A stretch of DNA of 64,000 bases from Bacillota bacterium (GTDB lineage Bacteria; Bacillota; Clostridia; Peptostreptococcales; Anaerovoracaceae), in contig JAFRYI010000023.1 of NCBI GenBank assembly GCA_017437745.1, positions 99,112 to 163,111 on the forward strand, written 5' to 3'. Below the pieces are notes generated by a model. The model made no database searches. It was not told where the DNA came from and saw nothing but the letters and a program-made list of their open reading frames with translations. The position numbers and the translations under genes are program-made. This document shows positions 43,186-52,321 of the stretch, piece by piece (the first letter of the stretch is position 1; every line of letters starts with the position of its first letter).

Positions 43186-44352
43186 ATGGCTTTAAACATT
43201 GCGAAAGACATATTATACGCAGGAGTCGAGGACCGGGATACAGACCTTTTCGAGGGCCAGTACCCGGTCCCTGATGGTATTGCGTATAATTCATACATCA
43301 TCCGCGATCAGCAGACCGCGGTAATGGACGGTGTGGACGGACGTTTCGGACAGGAGTGGCTGGACCGCGTAACGGAGCTGCTGGACGGCAGAGCGCCGGA
43401 ATACATAGTTGCTCACCACATGGAGCCGGATCACAGCGCCAGCCTGGAGCTTTTCCTGGAAAGATTCCCGGAGGCTAAGATCGTTACGAGCGCCCAGGGC
43501 GTAAGGATGGCGCAGAACCTGTTCAAGAAGGACCTGAGCGGCCGCGCCGTCATCGTAAAGGAGGGCGATACCCTGTGCCTTGGCACCCATACGCTGCGCT
43601 TCATAGGCGCGCCCATGGTGCACTGGCCGGAGGTTATGGTCTCCTACGAAGAGAGCGAAAAGATACTGTTCTCCGCGGACGCGTTCGGCAGGTTCGGACC
43701 CTTCGAGTGGTACGACGACTGGGCCTGCGAGGCCGCAAGGTACTACTTCGGAATAGTCGGAAAGTTCGGCGTTCAGGTACAGGCGCTGCTTAAGAAGTTT
43801 GCCGGGACCGAAGTATCCGCTATATGCCCGCTGCACGGTTCGGTGATCACCGGGGAGCACATTGCGGAATGCGTAGGGCTCTACGACAAGTGGTCCTCTT
43901 ACGAGCCGGAGCGCAACGGCGTCGTGATCGCTTACGCTTCCGTATACGGAGCCACCAAGGCGCTTGCGGAAGAGCTGGCGGAGCTGCTTCAGAGCAAGGG
44001 GCAGCCTAAGATAGAGGTCTTCGACCTTGCCCGCGACGACGTGAGCGAAGCGGTGGAGGGCGCGTTCAGATCGTCCAAGCTGGTTCTTGCGTCACCTACC
44101 ATAAACGGAGACGTTTTCCCTGCCGTAAGGGATTACATAGAGGACCTGGCGGCTCACAACTACCAGAAGCGTTTCGTGGCTCTGATCGAGTCCGGAATGT
44201 GGGGGCCGGCAAGCGCCAGGCGCATGGCGGAGCTCTTGGGAGGATGCAAGGATCTCACCTTCGCGGAGACACCGGTGAAGATGCTCGGACGGCCGGACGA
44301 TGCGGTCCGCGCTCAGCTGGAGAAACTTGCGGAAGAGATCGCAGCGAGGTAA
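43186..44352 (+). CDS. fprA: FprA family A-type flavoprotein (flavodiiron protein)
   Basis: 388 residues. The metallo-beta-lactamase-like domain binds a di-iron site through HHMEPDHSAS and CPLHGSVITG; MVHWPEVM lies between. The C-terminal flavodoxin domain starts at about 245 (VVIAYASVYGATKALAEEL) and binds FMN. These enzymes reduce O2 or NO in anaerobes, protecting oxygen-sensitive enzymes such as AcsB. The ribosome site is AAGGATA before the ATG. Confidence 0.95.
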   Translation: MALNIAKDILYAGVEDRDTDLFEGQYPVPDGIAYNSYIIRDQQTAVMDGVDGRFGQEWLDRVTELLDGRAPEYIVAHHMEPDHSASLELFLERFPEAKIVTSAQGVRMAQNLFKKDLSGRAVIVKEGDTLCLGTHTLRFIGAPMVHWPEVMVSYEESEKILFSADAFGRFGPFEWYDDWACEAARYYFGIVGKFGVQVQALLKKFAGTEVSAICPLHGSVITGEHIAECVGLYDKWSSYEPERNGVVIAYASVYGATKALAEELAELLQSKGQPKIEVFDLARDDVSEAVEGAFRSSKLVLASPTINGDVFPAVRDYIEDLAAHNYQKRFVALIESGMWGPASARRMAELLGGCKDLTFAETPVKMLGRPDDAVRAQLEKLAEEIAAR

Positions 44353-44356
44353 TTAA

Positions 44357-45403
44357 ATGAACAAGTCCGAAAAGGAAATAAGGCCAAGCTTCGTTTCGGA
44401 TTACATGGAGGGCGCCCATCCGGAAGTGATGAGGCGCCTTCTTGAAACGAACCTTGAACGCGGCGCCGCGTACGGAGCCGATCAGTATTCCGAAAGCGCG
44501 CGATCCAGGATACGCAAGGCATGCGGCGCTCCGGACGCGCAGATCTATTTCTTGTCCGGCGGAACTCAGACCAACGCCGTCATGATAGACACGCTCATAG
44601 CTCCTTACCAGGGAGTGATAGGAGCGGCAAGCGCCCACATCAACACCCACGAGGCGGGCGCCGTGGAGTTCTGCGGCCACAAGGTGATATCTGTTCCGGC
44701 TAAGGACGGAAAGATCGCCGCGCAGGATGTGGCGGGCGTAATGGAGGAGTGGCTGGCGGACGAGAGCCGCGAGCACGTCGTAATGCCCGGCATGGTGTAC
44801 GTATCGCATCCCACGGAACTGGGGACGCTGTATTCGCTTGCGGAACTGAAAGCGCTGAGCGGGGTCTGCCGCAGGTACGGCATAAAACTCTATCTGGACG
44901 GCGCCAGGATGGCTTACGCTCTGGGATGCCCGCAGAACGATGTTTCGCTCGCGGACATAGCGGATCTCTGCGACGCGTTCTACATTGGCGGAGCCAAGTG
45001 CGGCGCGCTGTTCGGCGAGGCCGCGGTGTTCCCGAAGGGCGGCATAAAGAGCTTTACCACCATACTTAAACAGCACGGAGCTCTCTTCGCCAAAGGAAAG
45101 GTTATCGGTACACAGTTCGACGCGCTGTTCACGGACGGTCTGTACGAAAAGATAGGACGCAAGGCCAACGATACCGCGGAAAAGCTTAAGGCGGTGTTCG
45201 CGGATAAGGGCGTGGAGCTTGCCGCTCCGTCGCCCACCAACCAGATATTCGTGCTGCTTACTAAGGAACAGCTGGACAGGCTGGCTCCGGAGGTGGGTTT
45301 CAGTCGCTGGGTTCCCGCGCAGGACGGACGCTGGGTAGTACGCTTTGCCGTAAACTGGGCGACTTCGGACGAGGAGATAGAAAAACTGGCGGAACTGCTG
45401 TAG
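44357..45403 (+). CDS. ltaE: Low-specificity L-threonine aldolase type PLP enzyme
   Basis: 348 residues, fold type I. SDYMEGAHPEVMRRLLETN opens the protein, FLSGGTQTNAV and HINTHEAGAVE lie in the cofactor region, YLDGARMAYAL carries the conserved Asp, and the PLP Lys is in YIGGAKCGALFGEA. It splits threonine or allo-threonine into glycine and acetaldehyde. It starts 4 bp after fprA, so both are likely in one transcript. Confidence 0.92.
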   Translation: MNKSEKEIRPSFVSDYMEGAHPEVMRRLLETNLERGAAYGADQYSESARSRIRKACGAPDAQIYFLSGGTQTNAVMIDTLIAPYQGVIGAASAHINTHEAGAVEFCGHKVISVPAKDGKIAAQDVAGVMEEWLADESREHVVMPGMVYVSHPTELGTLYSLAELKALSGVCRRYGIKLYLDGARMAYALGCPQNDVSLADIADLCDAFYIGGAKCGALFGEAAVFPKGGIKSFTTILKQHGALFAKGKVIGTQFDALFTDGLYEKIGRKANDTAEKLKAVFADKGVELAAPSPTNQIFVLLTKEQLDRLAPEVGFSRWVPAQDGRWVVRFAVNWATSDEEIEKLAELL

Positions 45404-45719
45404 AACTCCCCCGTCGTGAAGGCAGAACGGCAGATCTCCGGTCGTTCAGGCGGCCTTGTATTATTTTTTCGATAATATTGCAATTTATATCCCCCCACGG
45501 GGCTTACGCCGCCCGGAAGCGTATGGTACGATAATAACACACTCATTGCACCGCCTCAGCAGGGCATATGTCCCACGGGGCGGTGGGCCTTTTTTTGAGA
45601 AAAAAGTCCGGAGCAGCAATTCGCCCGGGGCGTCAAAAAGAGTTGAAAAAGCTCGTGAATTACAATACACTTAAACCGTAACAACTAAAGGCTGCATCCG
45701 CGAAAGGAGATGGCATATC
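45404..45719. other. Intergenic stretch between ltaE and deoD
   Basis: No gene found. It holds a TACGC/GCGTA hairpin (45505-45523), the word CCCACGGGGC twice (45495-45504 and 45572-45581), and the terminator listed separately. The upstream part has AATAATATT-like promoter words without a clear -35 box. A small RNA ending at the terminator is possible but not shown. Confidence 0.5.
45549..45596 (+). terminator. Probable intrinsic terminator
   Basis: CACCGCC (45549-45555) pairs with GGCGGTG (45579-45585), with a small inner GGG/CCC stem. GGCC separates the stem from a run of seven T, so it is weaker than the others. Confidence 0.55.
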
Positions 45720-46439
45720 ATGACTCACGCAAACCTTACACCGCACATTACCTGCTCCCCGGAGGACTTCGCAAAGACCGTACTTATGCCGGGCGACCCG
45801 CTGCGTTCCAAGATGATAGCGGAGACCTACCTTACCGACGCGGAGCTGGTCAACAACACCCGCGGAGTGCAGGGCTACACCGGCTATTACAACGGCAAGC
45901 GCGTCTCGGTGATGGCCAGCGGCATGGGCATGCCGTCCATGGGAATATACTCGTACGAACTCTTCAACATCTTCGGCGTTGAGTCCATAATACGCATAGG
46001 TTCCGCCGGCGCCATCGATCCGGATCTGGACCTGTTCGACATCGCCATAGGCATGGGCGCGTGCACGGACAGCAGCTATTTCTCCAACTTCGGCATACGC
46101 GGAAACTTCGCCCCCATAGCGGACTACGGTCTGCTTAAGAAGTCTCAGGAGGAGTGCGAAAAGCGCGGCCTTAAGTATAAGGTGGGCAACCTCTATTCCT
46201 CCGACGTGTTCTACGCTGAGGGCGGCGTGGACGCTACTCTGGCGTGGCGCAAGATGGGAGTCCTGGCCGTCGAGATGGAGGCCGCCGCTCTGTATTCCAA
46301 CGCTCTGCGCGCGGGCAAGAAGGCTCTGGCGATCTGCACCATCTCCGACATAGTAGGAAGCCCCAGGATGACCACCGCGGAGCAGCGCCAGAACGCTTTC
46401 CACGACATGATGAAGGTTGCGCTGGAAATAGCGGAGTAG
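45720..46439 (+). CDS. deoD: Purine nucleoside phosphorylase, DeoD type
   Basis: 239 residues. VLMPGDPLRSKMIAE with the phosphate-binding Gly/Asp, VMASGMGMPSMGIYSYEL, IRIGSAGAI and VEMEAAALYSNAL mark the hexameric trimeric-interface PNP family. It splits purine nucleosides to base and ribose 1-phosphate. AAAGGAG stands before the ATG. It is a single gene with a terminator after it. Confidence 0.96.
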   Translation: MTHANLTPHITCSPEDFAKTVLMPGDPLRSKMIAETYLTDAELVNNTRGVQGYTGYYNGKRVSVMASGMGMPSMGIYSYELFNIFGVESIIRIGSAGAIDPDLDLFDIAIGMGACTDSSYFSNFGIRGNFAPIADYGLLKKSQEECEKRGLKYKVGNLYSSDVFYAEGGVDATLAWRKMGVLAVEMEAAALYSNALRAGKKALAICTISDIVGSPRMTTAEQRQNAFHDMMKVALEIAE

Positions 46440-46467
46440 TTTTTCAAAAAAGTTCATATTTTATCAT

Positions 46468-46514
46468 CGAAGGCAGGCAAATGAACGAATTTTGCTTGCC
46501 TTCGGCGCTTTTTT
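46468..46514 (+). terminator. Intrinsic terminator after deoD
   Basis: CGAAGGCAGGCAAA pairs with TTTTGCTTGCCTTCG around atgaacgaa, followed after GGCGC by a run of six T. Confidence 0.8.
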
Positions 46515-46555
46515 GCACTACAATCTGTTCAGTTAACATATATTGGAGAGTTTAT

Positions 46556-47452
46556 ATGGAACTGAACAGAAAACAATTCGACATTCTGGAAGCGCTCGCG
46601 ACTTCCAAGGAGCCCCTTACGCAGAGAAAACTGGAAGATACCACAGGCTACAGCCTCGGTACCATCAACCGTGTAGTAAAAGAGCTTTCGAAGGAAGGCC
46701 TTATACACCGCGGAACAATAACGGATGACGGAATTCAAGCCCTGGAGCCTTACCGCTGCAAAAGGGCTGTTTTCATTGCCGCCGGTTTCGGTACGCGCCT
46801 TGTGCCTATCACGCTGAACACGCCCAAGCCTCTGGTCCGCGTGTACGGCGTGCGCATAATCGACAGGCTGATAGATGCCTGCCTGGAAGCAGGGATCGAC
46901 GAGATATGGGTCGTCCGCGGCTACCTCGGAGAACTTTTCGATCAGCTTCTCTACAAGTACCCAATGGTAAGGTTCCTGGAGAATCCGGCGTACAACGAGG
47001 CTAACAACATCTCGTCCTCGCTGGTCGCCAGACACCTGCTTTCCAACGCCTACGTCTTCGAGGCGGATCTTCTGATATCGAATCCTTCGATCATCAGGAA
47101 GTACCATTACACTTCGGATTTCCTGGGCATTAAGAAACAGCGCTCGGACGACTGGTGCTTCCGCGTAAAGGACGGCGTCATAGTGGAGGAAAAAGTCGGC
47201 GGAGAAGGGGACGACATCTGGCAGATGGTCGGCATCTCCTATTGGAACGAGGCAGACGGCCGGAAACTATCCCAAGACATTCAGGATGTCTATAACTCTC
47301 CGGGCGGTAAAGAGCGCTATTGGGAACAGGTCCCGCTGGTCTACAGGAAAGAGCATTATACCGTGGAGATCAGAGAGTGCTTCGAAGAGGACATAGTGGA
47401 GATCGATACCTTCAAGGAGCTGAAGGCCATCGACAAGACCTACGACATATAA
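46556..47452 (+). CDS. Winged-helix plus LicC-like nucleotidyltransferase (probable phosphocholine cytidylyltransferase)
   Basis: 298 residues. A winged helix (1-63) shows PLTQRKLEDTTGYSLGTINR. From 68 a sugar-nucleotide/LicC-type transferase begins with AVFIAAGFGTRLVPITLNTP, with LVRVYGVRIIDR and later NISSSLVARHLL and VFEADLLIS. LicC makes CDP-choline for decoration of surface polymers. The N-terminal DNA-binding-like domain is a known variant arrangement in gut Firmicutes. No LicA kinase or LicD transferase is nearby. GGAGAG precedes the ATG. It is followed by an APC permease and a YwaF-like protein. Confidence 0.8.
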   Translation: MELNRKQFDILEALATSKEPLTQRKLEDTTGYSLGTINRVVKELSKEGLIHRGTITDDGIQALEPYRCKRAVFIAAGFGTRLVPITLNTPKPLVRVYGVRIIDRLIDACLEAGIDEIWVVRGYLGELFDQLLYKYPMVRFLENPAYNEANNISSSLVARHLLSNAYVFEADLLISNPSIIRKYHYTSDFLGIKKQRSDDWCFRVKDGVIVEEKVGGEGDDIWQMVGISYWNEADGRKLSQDIQDVYNSPGGKERYWEQVPLVYRKEHYTVEIRECFEEDIVEIDTFKELKAIDKTYDI

Positions 47453-47464
47453 GGAAAGATAAAG

Positions 47465-48970
47465 ATGGGTAACACGAATAACAGAGAAGACGGCTCCTTA
47501 AAGCGAACGCTGACCCCAATGCACGTCTGGGCCATAGCTTTCGGATGCGTCATAGGCTGGGGCTCGTTCATCAATCCGGGGAAGAAGTTCCTTTCCAACT
47601 CCGGAGTTGCGGGAACGGCGATAGCCATGATACTCGGAGCGCTGGTCATGATAATCATAGCGTTCAGCTACGCCTACATGGTCCCCAAGTATCCGAAGGC
47701 CGGCGGAGAGTTCACCTTCACGAAGAACTGCTTCGGCAAGAATACGGCCTTCGTCTGCGGGTGGTTCCTCGTTGTGGCGTATCTTACCAACGTCCCGATG
47801 AATTCCACGGCCATAGGCCTGATAGTCGACGGTCTGGACGGCAAGGCGGACATCCTTAAGTTCGGCTTCCACTACAACATAGCGGGTTTCGACATCTACA
47901 TGGGCGAGATGCTGCTTGCTGCTGCGATACTGATACTGTTCGGGTATCTTAACATCATAGGCGTAAAGAAGGCGGCGTTCGTTCAGACCGTTCTTTCCAC
48001 GCTGCTGGTGGTGTGCGTGTTTACGCTGTTCGTTGCCGCGCTAGTAAGTTCCAAGGCCAATGGCGTTAACATGGAGCCGGTCTGGGGCTTCGACAAGAAC
48101 GCGGCCATGGCTGCGCAGGCTACTACGGAAAACATAAGCGAATTCGCGCATGCGGGGACCGCGGGCGTGCTCAGCGCCATCCTTGCGACCTTCGCCATTG
48201 CGCCGTGGGCCTACGTGGGTTTCGACGCCATACCGCAGGCCGCGGAGGAGTTCAATTTCAGTTTCAGGAAGGTCTCCTTCATAATGATAATAGCCATAGT
48301 GTTCGGATGCTTTGTTTATGTAAGCAACAACACGGTGGCCGCCGCGGCGCTGGCTAACTGGCCGGACAGGGTGATGGCGGGCGAATGGGTGGTGCTGATC
48401 GCCGCCACCGAGCTTCTCGGAGAGTTCGGCAAGGTGCTGGTAGGGCTGGGCGTATCATGCGCCGTTCTTTCCGGCATCATGGGCTTCTACCTTGCGTCCT
48501 CGCGCCTTATGTACTCCATGAGCCGCGACGGATATCTTCCGAAATGGTTCGGACGCGTGGACAGGAAGTACGGAACGCCCAGGAACGCCATGATCTTCTG
48601 CGTGATAGTGTCGCTGTCCGGGCCCATCCTGGGGCGCGAAGCTCTGGGCTGGTTCGTGGACATGAGCGCCATCGGGGCTTCCATAGGATATCTGTTCACA
48701 TCCGCTTCCACGCTGGTCATAATGAAGAGGGACAAGGACGGATCGCCGTTCCTTAAGGCAATGGCTGTTACGGGCGTGGCGTTCAGCGTCATATTCATGA
48801 TACTGCAGCTGGTACCCATACCGGGCCTTAAGGGTGTGCATTTCGGAAAGGAAAGCTACATAATGCTGGTGATATGGATCGCGATCGGCCTGGTGTTCTA
48901 CGCCTCGCAGAGGAAGTTCTTCACCGGGGAGGACCGGATAGCGGAGGCAGTTCCGGATCCGGAAAGATAA
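47465..48970 (+). CDS. APC superfamily amino acid/amine permease
   Basis: 501 residues with about 12 hydrophobic helices. The N-terminal HVWAIAFGCVIGWGSFINPG matches the helix 1 unwound substrate site of APC carriers; PKAGGEFTFTKNCFGK and FVCGWFLVVAYLTNVPMN follow. Substrate cannot be told; the link to a LicC-like enzyme suggests choline, ethanolamine or an amino acid. It begins 12 bp after the nucleotidyltransferase gene, so they form an operon. Confidence 0.88.
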   Translation: MGNTNNREDGSLKRTLTPMHVWAIAFGCVIGWGSFINPGKKFLSNSGVAGTAIAMILGALVMIIIAFSYAYMVPKYPKAGGEFTFTKNCFGKNTAFVCGWFLVVAYLTNVPMNSTAIGLIVDGLDGKADILKFGFHYNIAGFDIYMGEMLLAAAILILFGYLNIIGVKKAAFVQTVLSTLLVVCVFTLFVAALVSSKANGVNMEPVWGFDKNAAMAAQATTENISEFAHAGTAGVLSAILATFAIAPWAYVGFDAIPQAAEEFNFSFRKVSFIMIIAIVFGCFVYVSNNTVAAAALANWPDRVMAGEWVVLIAATELLGEFGKVLVGLGVSCAVLSGIMGFYLASSRLMYSMSRDGYLPKWFGRVDRKYGTPRNAMIFCVIVSLSGPILGREALGWFVDMSAIGASIGYLFTSASTLVIMKRDKDGSPFLKAMAVTGVAFSVIFMILQLVPIPGLKGVHFGKESYIMLVIWIAIGLVFYASQRKFFTGEDRIAEAVPDPER

Positions 48971-48985
48971 AACACTGGGAAAGAT

Positions 48986-49789
48986 TTGCTGGATGCTATG
49001 TTCAGAGGAGATTATCGCTTCTTCGATTACAAATATAATATTGCCGGATACAGCGGGCAGGATTTCGGGTCGTTTCCGCAGATCTTATACATCATTCTGT
49101 CAGTCGTAATAATTGCCGGTGTGTTATTTGCGTATAAAAAATGCAGTAACGATACCGTTAAAAGGACCATTAGAGCAACAGGCATTTTTCTGATCGTTTT
49201 CTATATCTGCAAGACCTCCTGGGAATCTTATTATGATATTACGCAAAACGGAGGGTTCAATTATTATCTGCTCCCTTTGGATACTTGCTCTATCGTCATG
49301 TGGACGTCGCTGATGGCGGGCTTTTGCAAAGGTCAGATCAGGGATCTTGCTGCCTCCTGGCTGGCTACCGGATGCATAGTTGGGGGATTGGCTAATATGA
49401 TGGTCCTGAGTGCTTTCAAGTATTATCCGTTCCTTTCGTTCGGGGCGGTCTACTCGATGATATGGCATCTTCTGATGGTGCTGCTGGGGCTGCTGCTGAT
49501 CGTTACCGGTCATGTTGAAATGAACTACGGAACGGTAATGAAAGGCTTTGTTTTTCATCTGGCTTTTTCGGCTATAGTAATACCGATCGATTACCTGTTT
49601 GGTTTCGATTTCATGTTATACAAGGATCTGGGCGGCATTCCGGTGTTCGAGGGGATCGCTGCCTCTCTGACCGCTCGCAACATGGGGTGGATTAACCCGA
49701 TCATGATGCTTTGTCTGTATTTCGCGGCATTTAATCTGGTCTTCCTGATAACGGTAGGGATCAGGAGGCTGAAGCGCGGAAGGGCTTAA
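48986..49789 (+). CDS. YwaF/TMEM164-like integral membrane protein
   Basis: 267 residues from a TTG start, with about seven hydrophobic helices. LPLDTCSIVMW and YSMIWHLLMVLLGLLL contain the Cys and His expected for the TIGR02206/YwaF family, related to the TMEM164 acyltransferases. GGGAAAG lies before the TTG; an in-frame ATG at 48998 is an alternative. Codon use is visibly different from the neighbours (many ATT, TTA, TAT and TTC-poor stretches), pointing to later acquisition. It closes the LicC-like/APC unit, and a lipid-modifying role would agree with CDP-choline chemistry, but this is inference. Confidence 0.7.
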   Translation: MLDAMFRGDYRFFDYKYNIAGYSGQDFGSFPQILYIILSVVIIAGVLFAYKKCSNDTVKRTIRATGIFLIVFYICKTSWESYYDITQNGGFNYYLLPLDTCSIVMWTSLMAGFCKGQIRDLAASWLATGCIVGGLANMMVLSAFKYYPFLSFGAVYSMIWHLLMVLLGLLLIVTGHVEMNYGTVMKGFVFHLAFSAIVIPIDYLFGFDFMLYKDLGGIPVFEGIAASLTARNMGWINPIMMLCLYFAAFNLVFLITVGIRRLKRGRA

Positions 49790-49805
49790 TTGGTCTTTCA
49801 GGAGA

Positions 49806-49941
49806 GAGGGCATGGGACTCACGTTCGCTCCGCTCACTGAAGTCTCTCGTGCTCCCCGTTCGGTCGCACTCGACCGCTCGCTGTTCGAAGGTCCGCCGGA
49901 CCTTCTCACGACGCTCTCGCCCTCACGGGTTCGAGTCCCAA
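49806..49941. repeat. tRNA-Ser end repeat and inverted T-arm-like sequence
   Basis: GAGGGCATGGGACTC at 49806-49820 repeats exactly the 3' part of the tRNA-Ser gene at 49998-50012, in the same orientation and 192 bp away. At 49928-49941 a plus-strand T-arm-like GGGTTCGAGTCCCA occurs. Between them is a perfect 19-bp palindrome (GAAGGTCCG-C-CGGACCTTC, 49887-49905). This looks like an attachment-site scar or a degenerate tRNA copy. No integrase gene is present. Confidence 0.6.
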
Positions 49942-49958
49942 ACTATTCTATCAAATAA

Positions 49959-49990
49959 CAAAAGAGAGTGCGTGTGCACTCTCTTTTGTT
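49959..49990. terminator. Bidirectional terminator beside tRNA-Ser
   Basis: AAAAGAGAGTGC-gtgt-GCACTCTCTTTT, a 12-bp perfect stem. Read on the minus strand it ends the tRNA-Ser transcript; on the plus strand it can end the YwaF-like unit. Confidence 0.88.
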
Positions 49991-49992
49991 AC

Positions 49993-50080
49993 TGGCGGAG
50001 GGCATGGGACTCGAACCCACGAGGCCTTTCAGCCCTACTCGCTTTCCAGGCGAGCTCCTTAGCCACTCGGTCAACCCTCC
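49993..50080 (-). tRNA. tRNA-Ser (anticodon GGA)
   Basis: 88 bases on the minus strand. Acceptor GGAGGGT with complementary 3' GCCCTCC, anticodon stem CTCGC/GCGAG with loop CTGGAAA, the long variable arm of serine tRNAs (TAGGGCTGAAAGGCCTC), T arm GTGGG-TTCGAGT-CCCAT, discriminator G and an encoded CCA. Confidence 0.95.
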
Positions 50081-50190
50081 GTGTCCAATTGCGTGTCTGC
50101 TATGCGCCGCGATCCGCCGTCCAAAAAGAACTGTTAATCGCGACCATAAAAGTTTACAATAAGGACAAAGGAAAAGCAAGGGTAAAATTC

Positions 50191-51174
50191 ATGAAAGCGT
50201 TGTTTTTTGACGGAAATAAAGCCGAATACAGGGAAGACCTGCCGGTTCCGGTAAGGGAGCCGCACCAGAGCCTAATACGCGTTCTGCTGGCTAACGTGTG
50301 CAGCACGGACCGGGAGATACTTAAGGGTTACAGACCGGGCTTTAAAGGCGTAATGGGCCACGAGTTCGTGGGCGAGGTGATAGAGAGCGGCGACGCGTCG
50401 CTGGTCGGCCGCCTTGTCGTGGGCGAGCTTAACGAGGGCTGCGGGGCCTGCCTCTACTGCAGGACAGGCCGCGAGAAGCACTGCCTGGACCGCAAGGTGA
50501 TAGGCATGTCCAAGGATGGGTGTTTCGCGGAATACATGACGCTTGCCACACATCTTCTGCACGTCGTGCCGGACGGTCTGACGCCGGAGAAGGCCGTGTT
50601 CGCGGAGCCTCTGGCTGCGGCGCTGGAGATAACGGAGCAGGTAAAGATAGATCCGTCCGCGAACGCCGCGGTAATAGGCGACGGGCGTCTGGGGTTCATG
50701 TGCGCTCAGGCGCTGGCGCTGACGGGCGTGGACCTTACGGTAATAGGGCACCATGCGGACAAGCTTAAGATGTTCGAGCCGTACGCCAAGACCCGCCTTG
50801 CAGGCGAATACACGGTCGCTTCTCCGTACGGTGAGGGCCGCGGATACAGGGAACTTACCGCGGACGAATGCTTCGAGTACGTGGTGGAGGCGTCCGGCGC
50901 GCCCGGAGGCTTCGACCTTGCCATGAACATAGTCCGCAAGATGGGAACCATCATCCTTAAAAGCACCTACGCAGGAAAGAAAGAACTGGACATGAGCCTT
51001 ATCCCGGTAAACGAGATCACCGTGGTCGGCAGCCGCTGCGGTCCTTTCGAGCCTGCTCTCAGGCTGCTTGCGGAGGGAAAGGTCAGCTTCCCCGACGTGG
51101 AGCTCTACGATCTTAAGGATTGGCGGAAAGCCTTCGGTTCCAAGGCTTTCAAGGCCGGCTTCGACTTCCGCTGA
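50191..51174 (+). CDS. Zinc-binding medium-chain dehydrogenase
   Basis: 327 residues. The catalytic zinc region has NVCSTDREILKGY and GHEFVGEV, and four Cys for the structural zinc lie in CGACLYCRTGREKHC. A Rossmann part follows (AAVIGDGRLGFMCAQAL), although its Gly pattern GDGRLG is a variant. The substrate is unknown; related proteins oxidise polyols or act on alcohols and threonine. ATG at 50191 is supported by AAGG-like sequence and by the tRNA gene ending just upstream. Single gene with a terminator. Confidence 0.85.
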   Translation: MKALFFDGNKAEYREDLPVPVREPHQSLIRVLLANVCSTDREILKGYRPGFKGVMGHEFVGEVIESGDASLVGRLVVGELNEGCGACLYCRTGREKHCLDRKVIGMSKDGCFAEYMTLATHLLHVVPDGLTPEKAVFAEPLAAALEITEQVKIDPSANAAVIGDGRLGFMCAQALALTGVDLTVIGHHADKLKMFEPYAKTRLAGEYTVASPYGEGRGYRELTADECFEYVVEASGAPGGFDLAMNIVRKMGTIILKSTYAGKKELDMSLIPVNEITVVGSRCGPFEPALRLLAEGKVSFPDVELYDLKDWRKAFGSKAFKAGFDFR

Positions 51175-51200
51175 ACCTTCCGGTACCGGATCGGATGGAA

Positions 51201-51238
51201 ACGCCCGGGCAAGTGGTATTGCGCGGGCGCGTTTTTTA
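51201..51238 (+). terminator. Intrinsic terminator after the zinc dehydrogenase gene
   Basis: CGCCCGGGCAA pairs with TTGCGCGGGCG around gtggta, followed by GCG and six T. Confidence 0.82.
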
Positions 51239-51331
51239 TAGTAAAATATACTGAATGCATATCGGGATCGAAGGATCCGCCTCTCCGGCGAAGATCATCC
51301 GCGCGGCGGGGACTTAAGAAAGGACCACGTT

Positions 51332-52303
51332 TTGAAGAAGAATAACAGACTGTTCAGAATAATAGTACTTTGCCTGGCGCTGCTGCTGGCCCTGTCGGCA
51401 TGCGGAAGCCCCAACACATCCAACGAGTCCGGCACGCCGGAAGGACCGGACGAGCCCATGTTCAGCATGCCGCTCAACGAGTTCGTTAAATACGCGGACA
51501 GAAGCTCCGGCCTCTGGGAGATGATGGGATTCCTGTTCCCGGACAGCGTGGTCTACAAGGACGAAAACGGCAAGTACGTAATGGACCCTGTGATCAAGGA
51601 CCTTACGCCCAACAAGTACAACTGGAGCAACAAGAACTTCGCGCTTCGCGGCATAGACGTCTCCAAGTACCAGGGCACAATAGACTGGGCCAAGGTAGCT
51701 AAGGACGACGTCAACTTCGCGTTCATCCGCGTAGGCTACCGCGGTTACGAGACCGGCAAGAACGCCATGGACGAAAGGTTCAAGACCAACATCGAAGGCG
51801 CTCTTTCCAACGGCATTCCGGTAGGCGTCTACTTCGTTACCAAGGCCATAACTCCGGAAGAGGCCAAGGACGAGGCGGAGTGGATAATCAGGAACATCAA
51901 GCCCTACAACGTCACCTGGCCCGTCGTAATGGACTTCGAAGGCGCCAAGGACGAGACGGACAGGACCTACAACCTTACGCTCCAGACGCGTACGGAGATA
52001 GTCATCGCGTTCTGCGACACGCTTAAGGCCGCAGGCTACACGCCCATGCTCTACGGCGGAGTAGGCACGTACATGACCAAGATGAACATCACCAAGCTGG
52101 AAGGCTACGACAGGTGGTTCGCCCAGTACTTCAACGAGCCGCACTTCCCGTACGCCATGACTATATGGCAGGCTACGGACGAGGGCAGCATAAACGGAAT
52201 AAAGGGCAACGTGGACATAGACTACGCAATGTACGACTACGGCAACGCCAAGGACGTAATGCCCACCAACGATTCTTCGACACCTTCAAATACAGCGAAT
52301 TAA
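51332..52303 (+). CDS. GH25 family muramidase lipoprotein
   Basis: 323 residues, TTG start with AAAGGA upstream. The signal peptide ends in lipobox ALSAC (Cys24). After a Ser/Pro linker and an unassigned segment (about 40-100), a GH25 domain begins at about 108 with RGIDVSKYQGTIDWAKV. It continues with FAFIRVGYRGY, PVVMDFEGA (catalytic Asp/Glu pair) and IWQATDEGSINGI. It would cleave the glycan of peptidoglycan at the cell surface. The Fic-fold gene follows 18 bp later. Confidence 0.92.
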   Translation: MKKNNRLFRIIVLCLALLLALSACGSPNTSNESGTPEGPDEPMFSMPLNEFVKYADRSSGLWEMMGFLFPDSVVYKDENGKYVMDPVIKDLTPNKYNWSNKNFALRGIDVSKYQGTIDWAKVAKDDVNFAFIRVGYRGYETGKNAMDERFKTNIEGALSNGIPVGVYFVTKAITPEEAKDEAEWIIRNIKPYNVTWPVVMDFEGAKDETDRTYNLTLQTRTEIVIAFCDTLKAAGYTPMLYGGVGTYMTKMNITKLEGYDRWFAQYFNEPHFPYAMTIWQATDEGSINGIKGNVDIDYAMYDYGNAKDVMPTNDSSTPSNTAN

Positions 52304-52321
52304 CACCTTGCGGAGGACGTT

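Noticed and set aside
49968..50162. Small protein across the tRNA-Ser gene
   Set aside because: It reads through the tRNA, which is supported by a full cloverleaf and CCA end.
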